The position numbers and the translations under genes are program-made. From NCBI GenBank assembly GCA_910588955.1, contig CAJURQ010000035.1:1-41098 (forward strand): a stretch of DNA of 41,098 nucleotides. The letters are read 5' to 3'. How positions within the stretch are numbered: the first letter of the stretch is position 1; the number at the start of each line of letters is the position of its first letter. The notes beneath the pieces were generated by a model, which was not told the origin of the DNA, did not search any database, and was given only the letters and a program-made list of their open reading frames with translations. This document shows positions 15,958 through 24,876 of the stretch, piece by piece. This DNA is from an uncultured Lachnospiraceae bacterium. GTDB taxonomy: Bacteria > Bacillota > Clostridia > Lachnospirales > Lachnospiraceae.

Positions 15958-18900
15958 TTAAACTAGGTCAAAGATACTAATCTGATTAGACTCCGGAATA
16001 TTCCCCAGCAGTCCGAGCTGGCTCATCAAATCGGTCACCGATTTGGAAACCCTCGTCCGCTCCCAGAAATCGTCTTTGCTTAAGAACGGTCCGTCCTTCG
16101 CCGCCTCCACGATAGCGTCCGCCGCCCTCTCCCCCAGTCCGTCGATGCTGTTTAAGGACGGCATCAGCTTTCCGTCCACAATCTGGAACAGCCTCGACTG
16201 TGCCGTAAAAATATCAATCGGCACAAATTCAAAGCCTCTCGCGTACATCTCCTGCACGATCTTCATATCCTTCTGGGTGTCCTGTTCCTTCTTGGAAAGC
16301 TCGTCGCTCCGGCGCCTGTAATCCTCCATCACGCGCTCCAGATGCGCCTGCCCCTGACACATGATCTCATAGGAAAATGCCGACGCGCGGATGCTGAAAT
16401 ACGCCGCGTAGTAAGCAAGCGGATAATTGATCTTACAGTAGGCGATGCGCCACGCCATCATAACGTATGCCGCCGCGTGCGCCTTAGGGAACATATATTT
16501 AATCTTCTTGCAGGAGCCGATATACCAGTCCGGCACCCCCTGCGCCTTCATCGCCTCAATCCATTCGTCCTTTAAGCCCTTGCCTTTACGCACGCTCTCC
16601 ATGATGGTGAAGGACAGGGACGGCTCCACCCCCTGCTGCATCAGATAGATCATAATGTCGTCACGACAGCAGATCGCTGTGGAGATGGTCGCAAGCCCCT
16701 CCTCGATCAGCGTCTGGGCGTTGCCCAGCCACACGTCCGTGCCGTGGGAAAGCCCGGAAATACGCACCAGGTCCGTAAAGCATTTGGGCTTGGCGTCGAT
16801 TACCATCTGGATGACAAACTCCGTGCCAAACTCCGGTATGCCGAGACACCCCAGCTTACAGCCGCCGATCTGTTCCGGCGTGATGCCCAGCGCGGACGTA
16901 TCCTGAAAAAGCGACATGACCCCTTTGTCATCCAGAGGAATCGTCGTCGGGTCAATCCCCGTCAAATCCTGCAGCATACGAATCATGGTCGGATCATCAT
17001 GCCCCAGAATGTCGAGTTTTAACAGGTTGTGGTCGATAGAGTGATAGTCAAAATGGGTGGTGACAATATCCGTCGTCATATCGTTTGCGGGATGCTGTAC
17101 CGGGGTAAAGGAGTTGATATCCTCCCCCACAGGCAGAACCACGATGCCGCCGGGATGCTGACCTGTGCTCCTGCGGATACCGGTACAGCCAGTCACAATG
17201 CGGTTGATCTCGCAGACCCGCTTATGACTGCCCCGCTCCTCATAATATTTTTTCACATAACCATATGCCGTCTTGTCCGCCAGCGTGCCGATGGTGCCTG
17301 CGCGGTACGTCTGGCCATTGCCGAAAATCACTTCCGTATATTTATGCGCCTTACTCTGGTACTCACCCGAGAAATTCAGGTCGATATCCGGCTCCTTGTC
17401 CCCCTTAAAGCCGAGGAACGTCTCAAAGGGAATGTCAAACCCTTCCTTGTTAAGCGGCGTTCCGCAGACCGGGCAGTCCTTGTCCGGCATGTCGCACCCC
17501 GCGCCGCCGCCGTAAGCCTTCACTTCCTCGGAGTCAAAATCATAATAATGGCACTTTGGGCACAGATAATGGGGGCTTAACGAATTTACCTCCGTGATAC
17601 CCGCCATATTTGCCACAAAGGAGCTTCCCACAGAGCCACGGGAACCCACCAGATAGCCATCCTCCACGGATTTCCACACCAATTTTTGCGCAATGATGTA
17701 CATCACCGCAAAACCGTTGGAGATAATGGAGTGCAGCTCCTTTTCCAGCCTGTCCTCCACGATCTTCGGCAGCGTCTCGCCGTACAGCTCATGCGCCCTG
17801 TTGTAGCAGATGTCCGTAAGCTGCTTATCGCTGTCCGCTATGACCGGCGGGCACTTATCCGGGCGCACCGGCGACATAACCTCAATCATATCAGCGATCA
17901 GGTTGGTGTTCGTGATCACCACTTCCTCCGCTTTGTCACTGCCGAGATAGGAAAATTCTTCCAGCATCTCCTCCGTGGTGCGAAAATACAGGGGCGCCTG
18001 ATTGTCCGCGTCCGGGAAGCCCTGCCCCGCCATAATGATGCGCCGGTAAATCTCGTCCTCGGGATTCAGGAAATGCACGTCGCAGGTGGCGGCGACAGGC
18101 TTGTGGAACTGCTCTCCCAGCCGCACAATCTGCCTGTTGACCTCCATGATATCCTCCATGGAATTGATATCCAGCACCCGCTCCGACTCGATCATAAAAC
18201 GGTTGTTGCCAAGAGGCTGTATTTCCAGATAGTCATAAAAATTCACAAGCCTTGCGATCTCCGCGTCGGACTTTTTCTCCAGAAGCGCCCGGTAAAGCTC
18301 CCCCGCCTCGCAGGCGCTCCCCAGAATCAGCCCCTCCCGGTACTGCGCAAGCAGGCTCTTGGGAATCCGCGGTCTTCTGGAAAAATAAGTCAGATGGGAC
18401 TCAGATACCAGACGGTAAAGATTCATGCGCCCCACATTATTCTTCGCGAGAATGATCGCATGGTAGGTCGGCAGCTTTTTGATAATATCGGGACTCGCTT
18501 TCCCTCTGGCATTGATTTGTGCAAGGGTTGTAATTCCTTCCTTTGCCATCATGGGAATCAGCTTCACGAAGATTTCCGCCGTCGCCTCCGCGTCGTCCAC
18601 CGCCCGATGGTGGTTCTCCAACGACACGCCAAGGGTCTTCGCCACCGCGTCCAGCGTATGTTTTTTCTGCCCCGGCAGGAGAATCCTCGCAATCCCCACC
18701 GTATCCACATAAGTAAAGTCGTGGGAAATGCCCTGCCTGTCGCAGTTCTCCATGATAAAACCCATATCGAACTGAGCGTTGTGCGCCACCAGAATACAGT
18801 CCCCGCAAAACGCCAGAAACTGCGGCAGCACTGTGTCAATCTGCTCCGCCCCCATTACCATATCATCTGTTATTCCCGTCAGCTTCTCTATCTCAAAGGG

Positions 18901-20547
18901 AATAGGCACCAGCGGATCTACAAAGGTGGAAAAGCGATCTACAATCTTACCTCCACAGACCTTCACTGCGCCGATCTCAATAATGCGGTTCTTTGTTGGA
19001 GAAAAGCCGGTCGTCTCAATATCAAAAACCACGAAGTCCGCTCCGAAATCCTGTCCCTTCTCATTGGTGGCGATCTCGTGCAGGTCGTCCACCAGATACG
19101 CCTCCACCCCGTAAATCACCTTGAAAAAGCCCTGCTTGTCAGGCTCCGGCTCCCCCGCTTCTTTACAGCGTGCCTTCTCCGCCTTCCACAGATCCTCCCA
19201 CACATGGTTCGCGTCGGGAAAGGACTGCACGACCCCGTGATCGGTGATGGCGATTGCCGGATGCCCCCATTTGTAGGCACGCTTCACGATATCCTTCGCT
19301 TCGGAGACACCGTCCATATCGCTCATCTTTGTGTGACAGTGAAGCTCCACCCGCTTTCTGACGCTTCTGTCCTCCCGGGAAGTCGTAAAGTCGGGGATTT
19401 TCTTAATGCCTGCAAGGGAGCCGATCGTCAGCTCGCGGTCGAACTTATCAACCGCAGTCATTCCCTTAAGCTTCACGTACGTTCCCTCTTTCATAACACT
19501 CGTTATTTCACTGACCTGCTCGTTCTTCACGAAAAATTTCACCGTCATGGTGTCCGTATAATCCGTGATATCGTAAATCAGAATGGTTCGCTCGTTCTTG
19601 ATCTCCCGTTGGTCCTTCCGGATCACCTTCCCGCGGATCACCACCTCGCCCATCTCGCCTATAATATCCTCTATGGGCATTGCCTCCTCATCGAAATCCC
19701 TGCCGTAAATCACATCCGGATTGTCAGAGCGTCTCAGAGGACGTTTAAAGTCACCCTTCTCCCTGCCGCCCGAAAACTTTTTGGAGCGGGGAGAAAACCC
19801 GCCGCCGCTCTCAGCGGTTGACCGGACCGGGGACTGGGACGCACCCTGCTGCGCTCTCTGACCCGCACCGCCGGGCTGTCCCGTGCCCTCGGATTGTGCT
19901 GCGCCGTCCGCCGTCTTCTCCCTGTCCGCAGCGTTTGCCGAAAGCGCCGCACCCTTCATCTGCACGGCAAACCCGGCACGCGCCGAGATCTCCGCTACCT
20001 GTATTGCCAAACGGCGTTCATCCTCCTCTTTGTCCTTGCCCGCCGCCTTCTCCTTGTAGGCAATTTCCACCTGTACCGGAATAGAACAACGCTCATTATA
20101 TATTTTCTCCAGAATACGCGCAAGCTCCCCGCCTTTTTCCCTGCCAAACACCGTATCTTCCAATGTCAGCAGCAGCTTGTCCGCCGAAAAGGATACATCC
20201 GCACGCCGAAAAAGACTGTATTCTACGGGGGACGCCTCTTTCAACTCCAATAAAATGCTCTCCCGATAAGCGTCCATCAGCTTCTCCGGATCGTACTGGG
20301 AAGAGAGCGTAAAGTGTTCGTAAAATTTGACGATAATCGGCATATTCGTGAAAAACTGCTTTCCGATCTCCCGCTCCACCCGAAATATGTCTTCCTTGTA
20401 AATCAGATGGTCGGACGCGATATAAACGCGCAGAAAATCCTTCCGTTTGGTGCTTGTCACCTTCTCCACGGTGACATTCTCAAACAGATCGTGCAGCCCC
20501 GTATCCAGTTTTAACGTGGGAAATACCTCAAAAAAAGCTTTACTCAT
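15958..20547 (-). CDS. polC: DNA polymerase III alpha subunit, PolC type
   Basis: Replicative polymerase of low-GC Gram-positives, 1529 residues. Domains in order: N-terminal domains (1-190), an Ala/Gln/Gly-rich linker (about 195-270), OB domain (VVIRGKVIRKDQREIKNER), PHP domain (VELHCHTKMSDMDG and AITDHGVVQSFPDA), an inserted 3'-5' exonuclease (FVVFDIETTGFSPTKNRIIE and HNAQFDMGF), a zinc-finger region (CPKCHYYDFD...CPVCG), the palm with PDIDLNFSGEYQ, and the C-terminal HhH region. This order with the exonuclease inside PHP defines PolC. It overlaps ispG by 8 bases. Confidence 0.97.
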   Translation of the reverse strand: MSKAFFEVFPTLKLDTGLHDLFENVTVEKVTSTKRKDFLRVYIASDHLIYKEDIFRVEREIGKQFFTNMPIIVKFYEHFTLSSQYDPEKLMDAYRESILLELKEASPVEYSLFRRADVSFSADKLLLTLEDTVFGREKGGELARILEKIYNERCSIPVQVEIAYKEKAAGKDKEEDERRLAIQVAEISARAGFAVQMKGAALSANAADREKTADGAAQSEGTGQPGGAGQRAQQGASQSPVRSTAESGGGFSPRSKKFSGGREKGDFKRPLRRSDNPDVIYGRDFDEEAMPIEDIIGEMGEVVIRGKVIRKDQREIKNERTILIYDITDYTDTMTVKFFVKNEQVSEITSVMKEGTYVKLKGMTAVDKFDRELTIGSLAGIKKIPDFTTSREDRSVRKRVELHCHTKMSDMDGVSEAKDIVKRAYKWGHPAIAITDHGVVQSFPDANHVWEDLWKAEKARCKEAGEPEPDKQGFFKVIYGVEAYLVDDLHEIATNEKGQDFGADFVVFDIETTGFSPTKNRIIEIGAVKVCGGKIVDRFSTFVDPLVPIPFEIEKLTGITDDMVMGAEQIDTVLPQFLAFCGDCILVAHNAQFDMGFIMENCDRQGISHDFTYVDTVGIARILLPGQKKHTLDAVAKTLGVSLENHHRAVDDAEATAEIFVKLIPMMAKEGITTLAQINARGKASPDIIKKLPTYHAIILAKNNVGRMNLYRLVSESHLTYFSRRPRIPKSLLAQYREGLILGSACEAGELYRALLEKKSDAEIARLVNFYDYLEIQPLGNNRFMIESERVLDINSMEDIMEVNRQIVRLGEQFHKPVAATCDVHFLNPEDEIYRRIIMAGQGFPDADNQAPLYFRTTEEMLEEFSYLGSDKAEEVVITNTNLIADMIEVMSPVRPDKCPPVIADSDKQLTDICYNRAHELYGETLPKIVEDRLEKELHSIISNGFAVMYIIAQKLVWKSVEDGYLVGSRGSVGSSFVANMAGITEVNSLSPHYLCPKCHYYDFDSEEVKAYGGGAGCDMPDKDCPVCGTPLNKEGFDIPFETFLGFKGDKEPDIDLNFSGEYQSKAHKYTEVIFGNGQTYRAGTIGTLADKTAYGYVKKYYEERGSHKRVCEINRIVTGCTGIRRSTGQHPGGIVVLPVGEDINSFTPVQHPANDMTTDIVTTHFDYHSIDHNLLKLDILGHDDPTMIRMLQDLTGIDPTTIPLDDKGVMSLFQDTSALGITPEQIGGCKLGCLGIPEFGTEFVIQMVIDAKPKCFTDLVRISGLSHGTDVWLGNAQTLIEEGLATISTAICCRDDIMIYLMQQGVEPSLSFTIMESVRKGKGLKDEWIEAMKAQGVPDWYIGSCKKIKYMFPKAHAAAYVMMAWRIAYCKINYPLAYYAAYFSIRASAFSYEIMCQGQAHLERVMEDYRRRSDELSKKEQDTQKDMKIVQEMYARGFEFVPIDIFTAQSRLFQIVDGKLMPSLNSIDGLGERAADAIVEAAKDGPFLSKDDFWERTRVSKSVTDLMSQLGLLGNIPESNQISIFDLV

Positions 20548-21613
20548 TCCAGTGTAACAGTTCCTCCCTGAGCGTGTTCAGAAGTTCCTCCTCCGGCACT
20601 TTCCTCACAATCTCGCCCCTCTTAATCAAAAGTCCCTCTCCGATGCCGCCGGCAATGCCGATATCAGCTTCCTTCGCCTCGCCGGGACCGTTTACTGCGC
20701 ATCCCATAACCGCCACCTTGATATCCAGCGGAATATCCTGCACCATCTCCTCCACCTGCTCCGCCAGACCGATCAGATCGATCTTCGTTCTGCCGCAGGT
20801 AGGACAGGACACCACTTCAATGCCGCCTTTTCTAAGTCCCAGCGTCCGCAGAATCAGCTTTGCGGAACGAATCTCCTCCACCGGATCGCCCGTCAGGGAC
20901 ACACGGATCGTATCGCCGATCCCCTGATTTAAAATAATGCCCAGTCCCACGGCGGACTTGATATTGCCGCTTGTCACCGTTCCAGATTCCGTAATGCCCA
21001 CATGCAGAGGATAATTCGTCTTCGCCGCCAAAAGTTCGTGCGCTTTCACACACATCATCACATCCGACGACTTTATACTTATAACAAGATTGTCATATCC
21101 ACAGTCCTCAATAATGCCCACTTTGTCGAGCGCGCTCTCCACAATTCCCTCCGCCGTCACACCGTGGTACTTCTCCACAAGCTCACGCTCCAGAGAACCG
21201 CTGTTTACCCCCACGCGTATCGGTATATGCCGCTCTTTCGCTGTCCCGACAACCGCTGCCACCTTTTCTTTCCCGCCGATATTGCCCGGGTTGATGCGGA
21301 TTTTGTCAGCACCGTTCTCCATCGCCGCGATCGCCATCTTATAATCGAAATGAATGTCCGCCACAAGCGGGATATGTATCTGATCCTTGATCTTCGCAAG
21401 CGCCTGCGCAGCCTCCATATTCGGCACAGTGCACCGGATAATCTCGCACCCCGCCTGCTCCAGCCGCAGAATCTGCGCCACCGTCGCCTCCACGTCCTCC
21501 GTAGGCGTATTCGTCATGGACTGCATCAAAATCGGATTCCCCCCGCCAATCTTCCTATCTCCAATATTAATTACCTTCGTCTGCTCTCTATATGTTCCCA
21601 CGTCTGCCTCCAT
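20540..21613 (-). CDS. ispG: 4-hydroxy-3-methylbut-2-enyl diphosphate synthase (flavodoxin)
   Basis: Penultimate enzyme of the MEP isoprenoid pathway, a 4Fe-4S protein. Cysteine ligands are visible in VSCPTCGRTKID and MGCAVNGPGEAKEADIG; the TIM barrel N terminus shows GGGNPILMQSMTNTPTEDV. At 357 residues it is the short bacterial form. It follows the kinase gene by about 28 bases and overlaps polC; Dxr of the same pathway lies 3.2 kb upstream, now separated by the kinase/phosphatase pair. Confidence 0.97.
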   Translation of the reverse strand: MEADVGTYREQTKVINIGDRKIGGGNPILMQSMTNTPTEDVEATVAQILRLEQAGCEIIRCTVPNMEAAQALAKIKDQIHIPLVADIHFDYKMAIAAMENGADKIRINPGNIGGKEKVAAVVGTAKERHIPIRVGVNSGSLERELVEKYHGVTAEGIVESALDKVGIIEDCGYDNLVISIKSSDVMMCVKAHELLAAKTNYPLHVGITESGTVTSGNIKSAVGLGIILNQGIGDTIRVSLTGDPVEEIRSAKLILRTLGLRKGGIEVVSCPTCGRTKIDLIGLAEQVEEMVQDIPLDIKVAVMGCAVNGPGEAKEADIGIAGGIGEGLLIKRGEIVRKVPEEELLNTLREELLHWNE

Positions 21614-21641
21614 ACTTTTCCCGTTCTATATATTATTTCTA

Positions 21642-22565
21642 TTATAAACGATAAAAGTCTGTAAGACAAATCTGTTTTTCGATGTGCCGCACAAATTCCC
21701 TCCCCCTCCCACCTTTTCCCTGCGGCGCATTCTGCGCCAAATCCCGCATGACCTCCCCAGCCACCTGATACCGCGCCTCCGGCTCCTTTCTTGTACAGCA
21801 TTCTATGATTTCCTCAAGTTCCTCCGACAAGAGCGGGTTGTAATAGGACGCGGGAAAGGAAGTGTCCGGCGTGTCGCGGGGAACTGCCCCGGTCACCATG
21901 TAGTACAGCGTCTTCCCGAACGCGTACAGATCGCTCCTCTCGTCTGCGCGGGCGCCAAGCCCATCCTCGCCGCGCTGCTCCGGCGCCGCAAACCCGGCTG
22001 AGAACGCCATCCGCGCCCCGCTTTCCGGCACAAAACTGCGAAGCCCTGCCGCCCCGAAATCTACCAGCTTCAGACTGCCGTCCCGGCACACCATAATATT
22101 ATCCGGCTTCAGATCCCGATAAATAACAGGTGTTTCTCTCGTGTGCAGGTAATCCAGCACGTCAAGCAATGCCGCCGCCCAGAGGCGTGCCTGCCCCTCC
22201 TCCACACTGCCCTGCTTTTCAATGTAGTTATGTAAACTTATCCCCTCCACATACTCCATCACGAGATACCAACCGTCCTCATACAGCAGTTCGTACACCA
22301 CCGGCAGCATCGGGTGCCTCAGATCCCGCAAAAACGCAGCTTCCGCCCTGATTCTCTCCCCGCTCTCCCACTCACGTTCCCCTCGCTCCGACTCCCCTCG
22401 CTGCCTCTCCTCCCTCCCCTTCTCCGAATCCTCCCGCTCCCACAACCGCTTCACCGCCACATACCTGCCCAGCCCCTCATCCTCCGCCAAGTACACACTC
22501 CCCTCGCCACCCTGCCCGAGAGGCTTGACAAACCTGTATTTTCCAACTTGCTTCACTTCACTCAT
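21642..22565 (-). CDS. Soluble bacterial Ser/Thr protein kinase (Hanks type)
   Basis: 307-residue eukaryotic-like kinase. Glycine loop LGQGGEGSVYLAED (about 16-29), VAVKRL Lys, catalytic loop VIYRDLKPDNIMV, DFGAAG, and activation-segment end FAAPEQRGEDG. Between the VAVK strand and helix C there is an unusual run of Glu/Arg/Ser/Gly (about residues 42-70). There is no C-terminal membrane segment and no PASTA repeats, unlike PrkC/StkP, so it is probably cytosolic. Paired with the PP2C gene upstream; the two are separated by a MITE-like insertion. Confidence 0.93.
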   Translation of the reverse strand: MSEVKQVGKYRFVKPLGQGGEGSVYLAEDEGLGRYVAVKRLWEREDSEKGREERQRGESERGEREWESGERIRAEAAFLRDLRHPMLPVVYELLYEDGWYLVMEYVEGISLHNYIEKQGSVEEGQARLWAAALLDVLDYLHTRETPVIYRDLKPDNIMVCRDGSLKLVDFGAAGLRSFVPESGARMAFSAGFAAPEQRGEDGLGARADERSDLYAFGKTLYYMVTGAVPRDTPDTSFPASYYNPLLSEELEEIIECCTRKEPEARYQVAGEVMRDLAQNAPQGKGGRGREFVRHIEKQICLTDFYRL

Positions 22566-22598
22566 ATAACCCCCGCTTTCTTTTTTTCGTTACAGTAT

Positions 22599-22800
22599 AT
22601 AGATAATTGCAAAACTTACAAAACCCTACAGCCATTGTGCAAATCACATAATCATAAGCAGACCCTTGGAAGCCGTCAGTGCTTAACGAGGTACTTTCGA
22701 GTTTAGCACTGCTACGGCTGGAACGGAGCGCAAGCGCGTCTGCGTTGATTATTCGATTAGTACAATTCATCACCCTTAAAGGAGTTTTGCAATTATCTAT
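22599..22800. mobile_element. MITE-like palindromic element (about 202 bp)
   Basis: Perfect 18-base terminal inverted repeats ATAGATAATTGCAAAACT (22599-22616) and its complement (22783-22800). Inside is a nested palindrome: GCAGAC (22658) with GTCTGC (22738), AGCCGT (22671) with ACGGCT (22714), AGTGCT (22678) with AGCACT (22705). It encodes no transposase. The right end coincides with the last bases of the PP2C stop codon. It separates the phosphatase and kinase genes. An 81-codon ORF crossing it is considered spurious. Confidence 0.8.
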
Positions 22801-23516
22801 CATCCAATCACTTTTATGTAAACCGCTGTGAGATTATCCCTCTCCCCCCGCTTCATGCACGTCTCCCCGATCTCTTTAAGCCGCCGCCCGATCTGCTCCT
22901 CCCCCGCAAGCTCCCGGGGATTCATCACCTCCCGCAGCTCCTCGCAGGCAACGCGCCTTCTGAAACCGTCCGTGCAGAGAAGAATCCCATCCCCCGGCTT
23001 AAACACGCCCATCCTGTGCTGCGGCACAAAACTGCCGAAACTGCCGAGGCACTTCGTCAGTTTCCCCGCATCTTTCGCGTGATCCTCCGTGAGCTGCTCC
23101 ATGCGCCGTCCCCGCAGACGGTACGCCCTGCTGTCTCCCAGATGCCACAACAGCCACGTCCTCTCCCACACCACAAGCACCGTCATGGTCGTGCCCAGAG
23201 AAATATCCTCCTTCGCGGCATACTGTTTCATCTGCCCCTGCATATGAAAAACGAGCCGGTCCAATGACCTGCGGATCACCCAATACCGCTTATTTTTCCA
23301 TATCATGGCGAACAGCTCCGTGTAAAACCATTCCCTGAACTGCTCCGCCGCATAGCCGCTCGCCGCCTCACCCCGGGAAAGACCGCCCATGCCGTCGCAG
23401 ACCGCTGCCAGAATCACACGCCCCCTGCCCGTCAGCACCTGCTGCAGCAAGACAGAATCCTGATTCTTCGGCGCCTCCCTGCCCCTGTTCCAATATACAT
23501 TTGTCAAGTAACGCAC
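22800..23516 (-). CDS. PP2C-family Ser/Thr protein phosphatase
   Basis: Metal-dependent phosphatase, 238 residues. Motifs: NQDS (N-terminal), AAVCDGMGGLSRGEAAS, LGTTMTVLVV, WHLGDSRAYRLR, ILLCTDGF, and a final RDNLTAVYIKV. It is expected to reverse phosphorylation by the adjacent kinase. A Trp/Arg-rich stretch in the middle (FAMIWKNKRYWVIRRS) is unusual. The stop codon TGA is partly formed by the inserted MITE, so the original C terminus may have differed by a few residues. A TATAAT (23606-23611) lies upstream without a clear -35 box. Confidence 0.92.
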   Translation of the reverse strand: MRYLTNVYWNRGREAPKNQDSVLLQQVLTGRGRVILAAVCDGMGGLSRGEAASGYAAEQFREWFYTELFAMIWKNKRYWVIRRSLDRLVFHMQGQMKQYAAKEDISLGTTMTVLVVWERTWLLWHLGDSRAYRLRGRRMEQLTEDHAKDAGKLTKCLGSFGSFVPQHRMGVFKPGDGILLCTDGFRRRVACEELREVMNPRELAGEEQIGRRLKEIGETCMKRGERDNLTAVYIKVIG

Positions 23517-23718
23517 GTTCCCAAATTACCTCCCTTCCACGCGCTATTACAGCGCTGCTGTCGGACTGCCTGATTCAGCCCTTCTCATTTCATAACACCC
23601 GTTTTATTATAAACTTGGAAAGTCTGCGGGACCCCCGCCCTGTCATTCATTACGGATTCAAGAATAGAATCCGATGTAGATATCATACAATACTTTCCCC
23701 AAAACTGCAAGCACGGAA

Positions 23719-23742
23719 AAGCGCAAGCCCAAAAGCCTGCGC
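23719..23742 (-). terminator. Intrinsic terminator after rseP
   Basis: Minus strand GCGCAGGC / GCTTGCGC stem with one mismatch, 6-base loop, followed by TTTTCC. It ends the uppS-cdsA-dxr-rseP unit before the phosphatase/kinase genes. The rest of the gap 23517-23718 carries a GGATTC/GAATCC hairpin and one copy of the ATAACACnCGTT motif. Confidence 0.7.
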
Positions 23743-23781
23743 CCGATATGTTCTCCGTTCCTCCGCGCGCCGGCACAAACG

Positions 23782-24876
23782 TCAGCGCAGCAGCCTCATA
23801 ATATCGTTGTACATAATAAACACCATCAACACCATCAGCACCACCAGCCCGGCGAAGTGCACCATGCCCTCCTTCTCCGGCGGCACGGGTTTCCCCCGCA
23901 GCACCTCCACGAACATGAACACCAGCCGTCCGCCGTCCAGCGCGGGCAGCGGCAGAAGGTTCATAATGCCCAGGTTGACGGACAAAAGCACCACGATCTC
24001 AAGCATCGTCAGAATCGCGTAGGGCGTGCCGTAGTTTTCCTCCGCCGCGTCATAGCTCTCGCCCACAAGCTGCGCGATCCCCACGGGACCCGACACGTCG
24101 TCCTTCGACACCTGTCCCATCACGAGCATCCGCAGACTCTTGTAGGTGATCTTCACCCAGTATTCCACCTCGTAGAAACCGTACTGGAACACCTGCAGAG
24201 GATTACAGCGCAGATACTCGCCGCCGTTGGTGATTCCCATATAATAACGCTTGTCATTTTCATCATATTTCGGAGAAAGCGTGGTCACTGCCTTCTCCCC
24301 GTTCCTCTTGTAAGTGATCTCCATCTTCTCCCCTTGGTTCAAAGCGGAAATCATGGATACCTCCCGGTAAAAGTGAATCGGCTCATGCCCGATTTTTGTG
24401 ATCACATCGCCTGTCTGCAATCCTGCCTCCGCAGCCGCGGAGCCTTCCTGCACCGTACCTACCGTGGGCAGATCCGCGCCCGAAAACGCACTCAGTATCA
24501 CCGCGATCACAAAGGCGAGAATGAAATTAAATAAAGGTCCGGCAAAAACCGCAGCGATGCGCGACCAGACGCCCGCCTCGGTAAAGGCAACCCCCTCCGG
24601 CACCTCCATGCTTCCGGCTTCTTTCTGCGGTTCCCGTTCCACGCCGTCCTCGCCGTCAAACATGCAGGCGCCGCCAAGCGGCAGAAGTTTCAAGGAATAT
24701 TTCGTGCCATGTTTCATAAAAGAAAACAGCGTCGGTCCCATCCCCACGGAAAACTCCACCACACGAATGCCGTTCTTTCTGGCAATCAGAAAATGCCCCA
24801 GCTCGTGAGAAATTACCACCAGCCCAAATACTATGATAAATAAAATAATTGTCCTGATCAAATCGCTACTCTCCAA
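23782..24876 (-). CDS. rseP: RIP metalloprotease RseP (site-2 protease)
   Basis: Membrane zinc protease cutting transmembrane substrates, usually anti-sigma factors or leftover signal peptides. Active-site HELGH is at about 25-29 and the second metal-binding segment NLLPLPALDGGR near 310; one PDZ domain lies between (VQEGSAAAEAGLQTGDVITKIG). Four membrane segments are evident. 364 residues is normal. The 5' end overlaps the dxr stop by about 11 bases. Confidence 0.95.
   Translation of the reverse strand: MESSDLIRTIILFIIVFGLVVISHELGHFLIARKNGIRVVEFSVGMGPTLFSFMKHGTKYSLKLLPLGGACMFDGEDGVEREPQKEAGSMEVPEGVAFTEAGVWSRIAAVFAGPLFNFILAFVIAVILSAFSGADLPTVGTVQEGSAAAEAGLQTGDVITKIGHEPIHFYREVSMISALNQGEKMEITYKRNGEKAVTTLSPKYDENDKRYYMGITNGGEYLRCNPLQVFQYGFYEVEYWVKITYKSLRMLVMGQVSKDDVSGPVGIAQLVGESYDAAEENYGTPYAILTMLEIVVLLSVNLGIMNLLPLPALDGGRLVFMFVEVLRGKPVPPEKEGMVHFAGLVVLMVLMVFIMYNDIMRLLR

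Noticed and set aside
17686..19821. 711-codon open frame on the plus strand opposite polC
   Set aside because: Polar, His/Arg-rich translation without any recognisable motif; polC on the other strand has complete domain structure. A consequence of codon composition.
22558..22803. 81-codon minus-strand ORF covering the MITE-like element
   Set aside because: It runs through both terminal inverted repeats and the internal palindrome; the sequence is explained by the element's structure.
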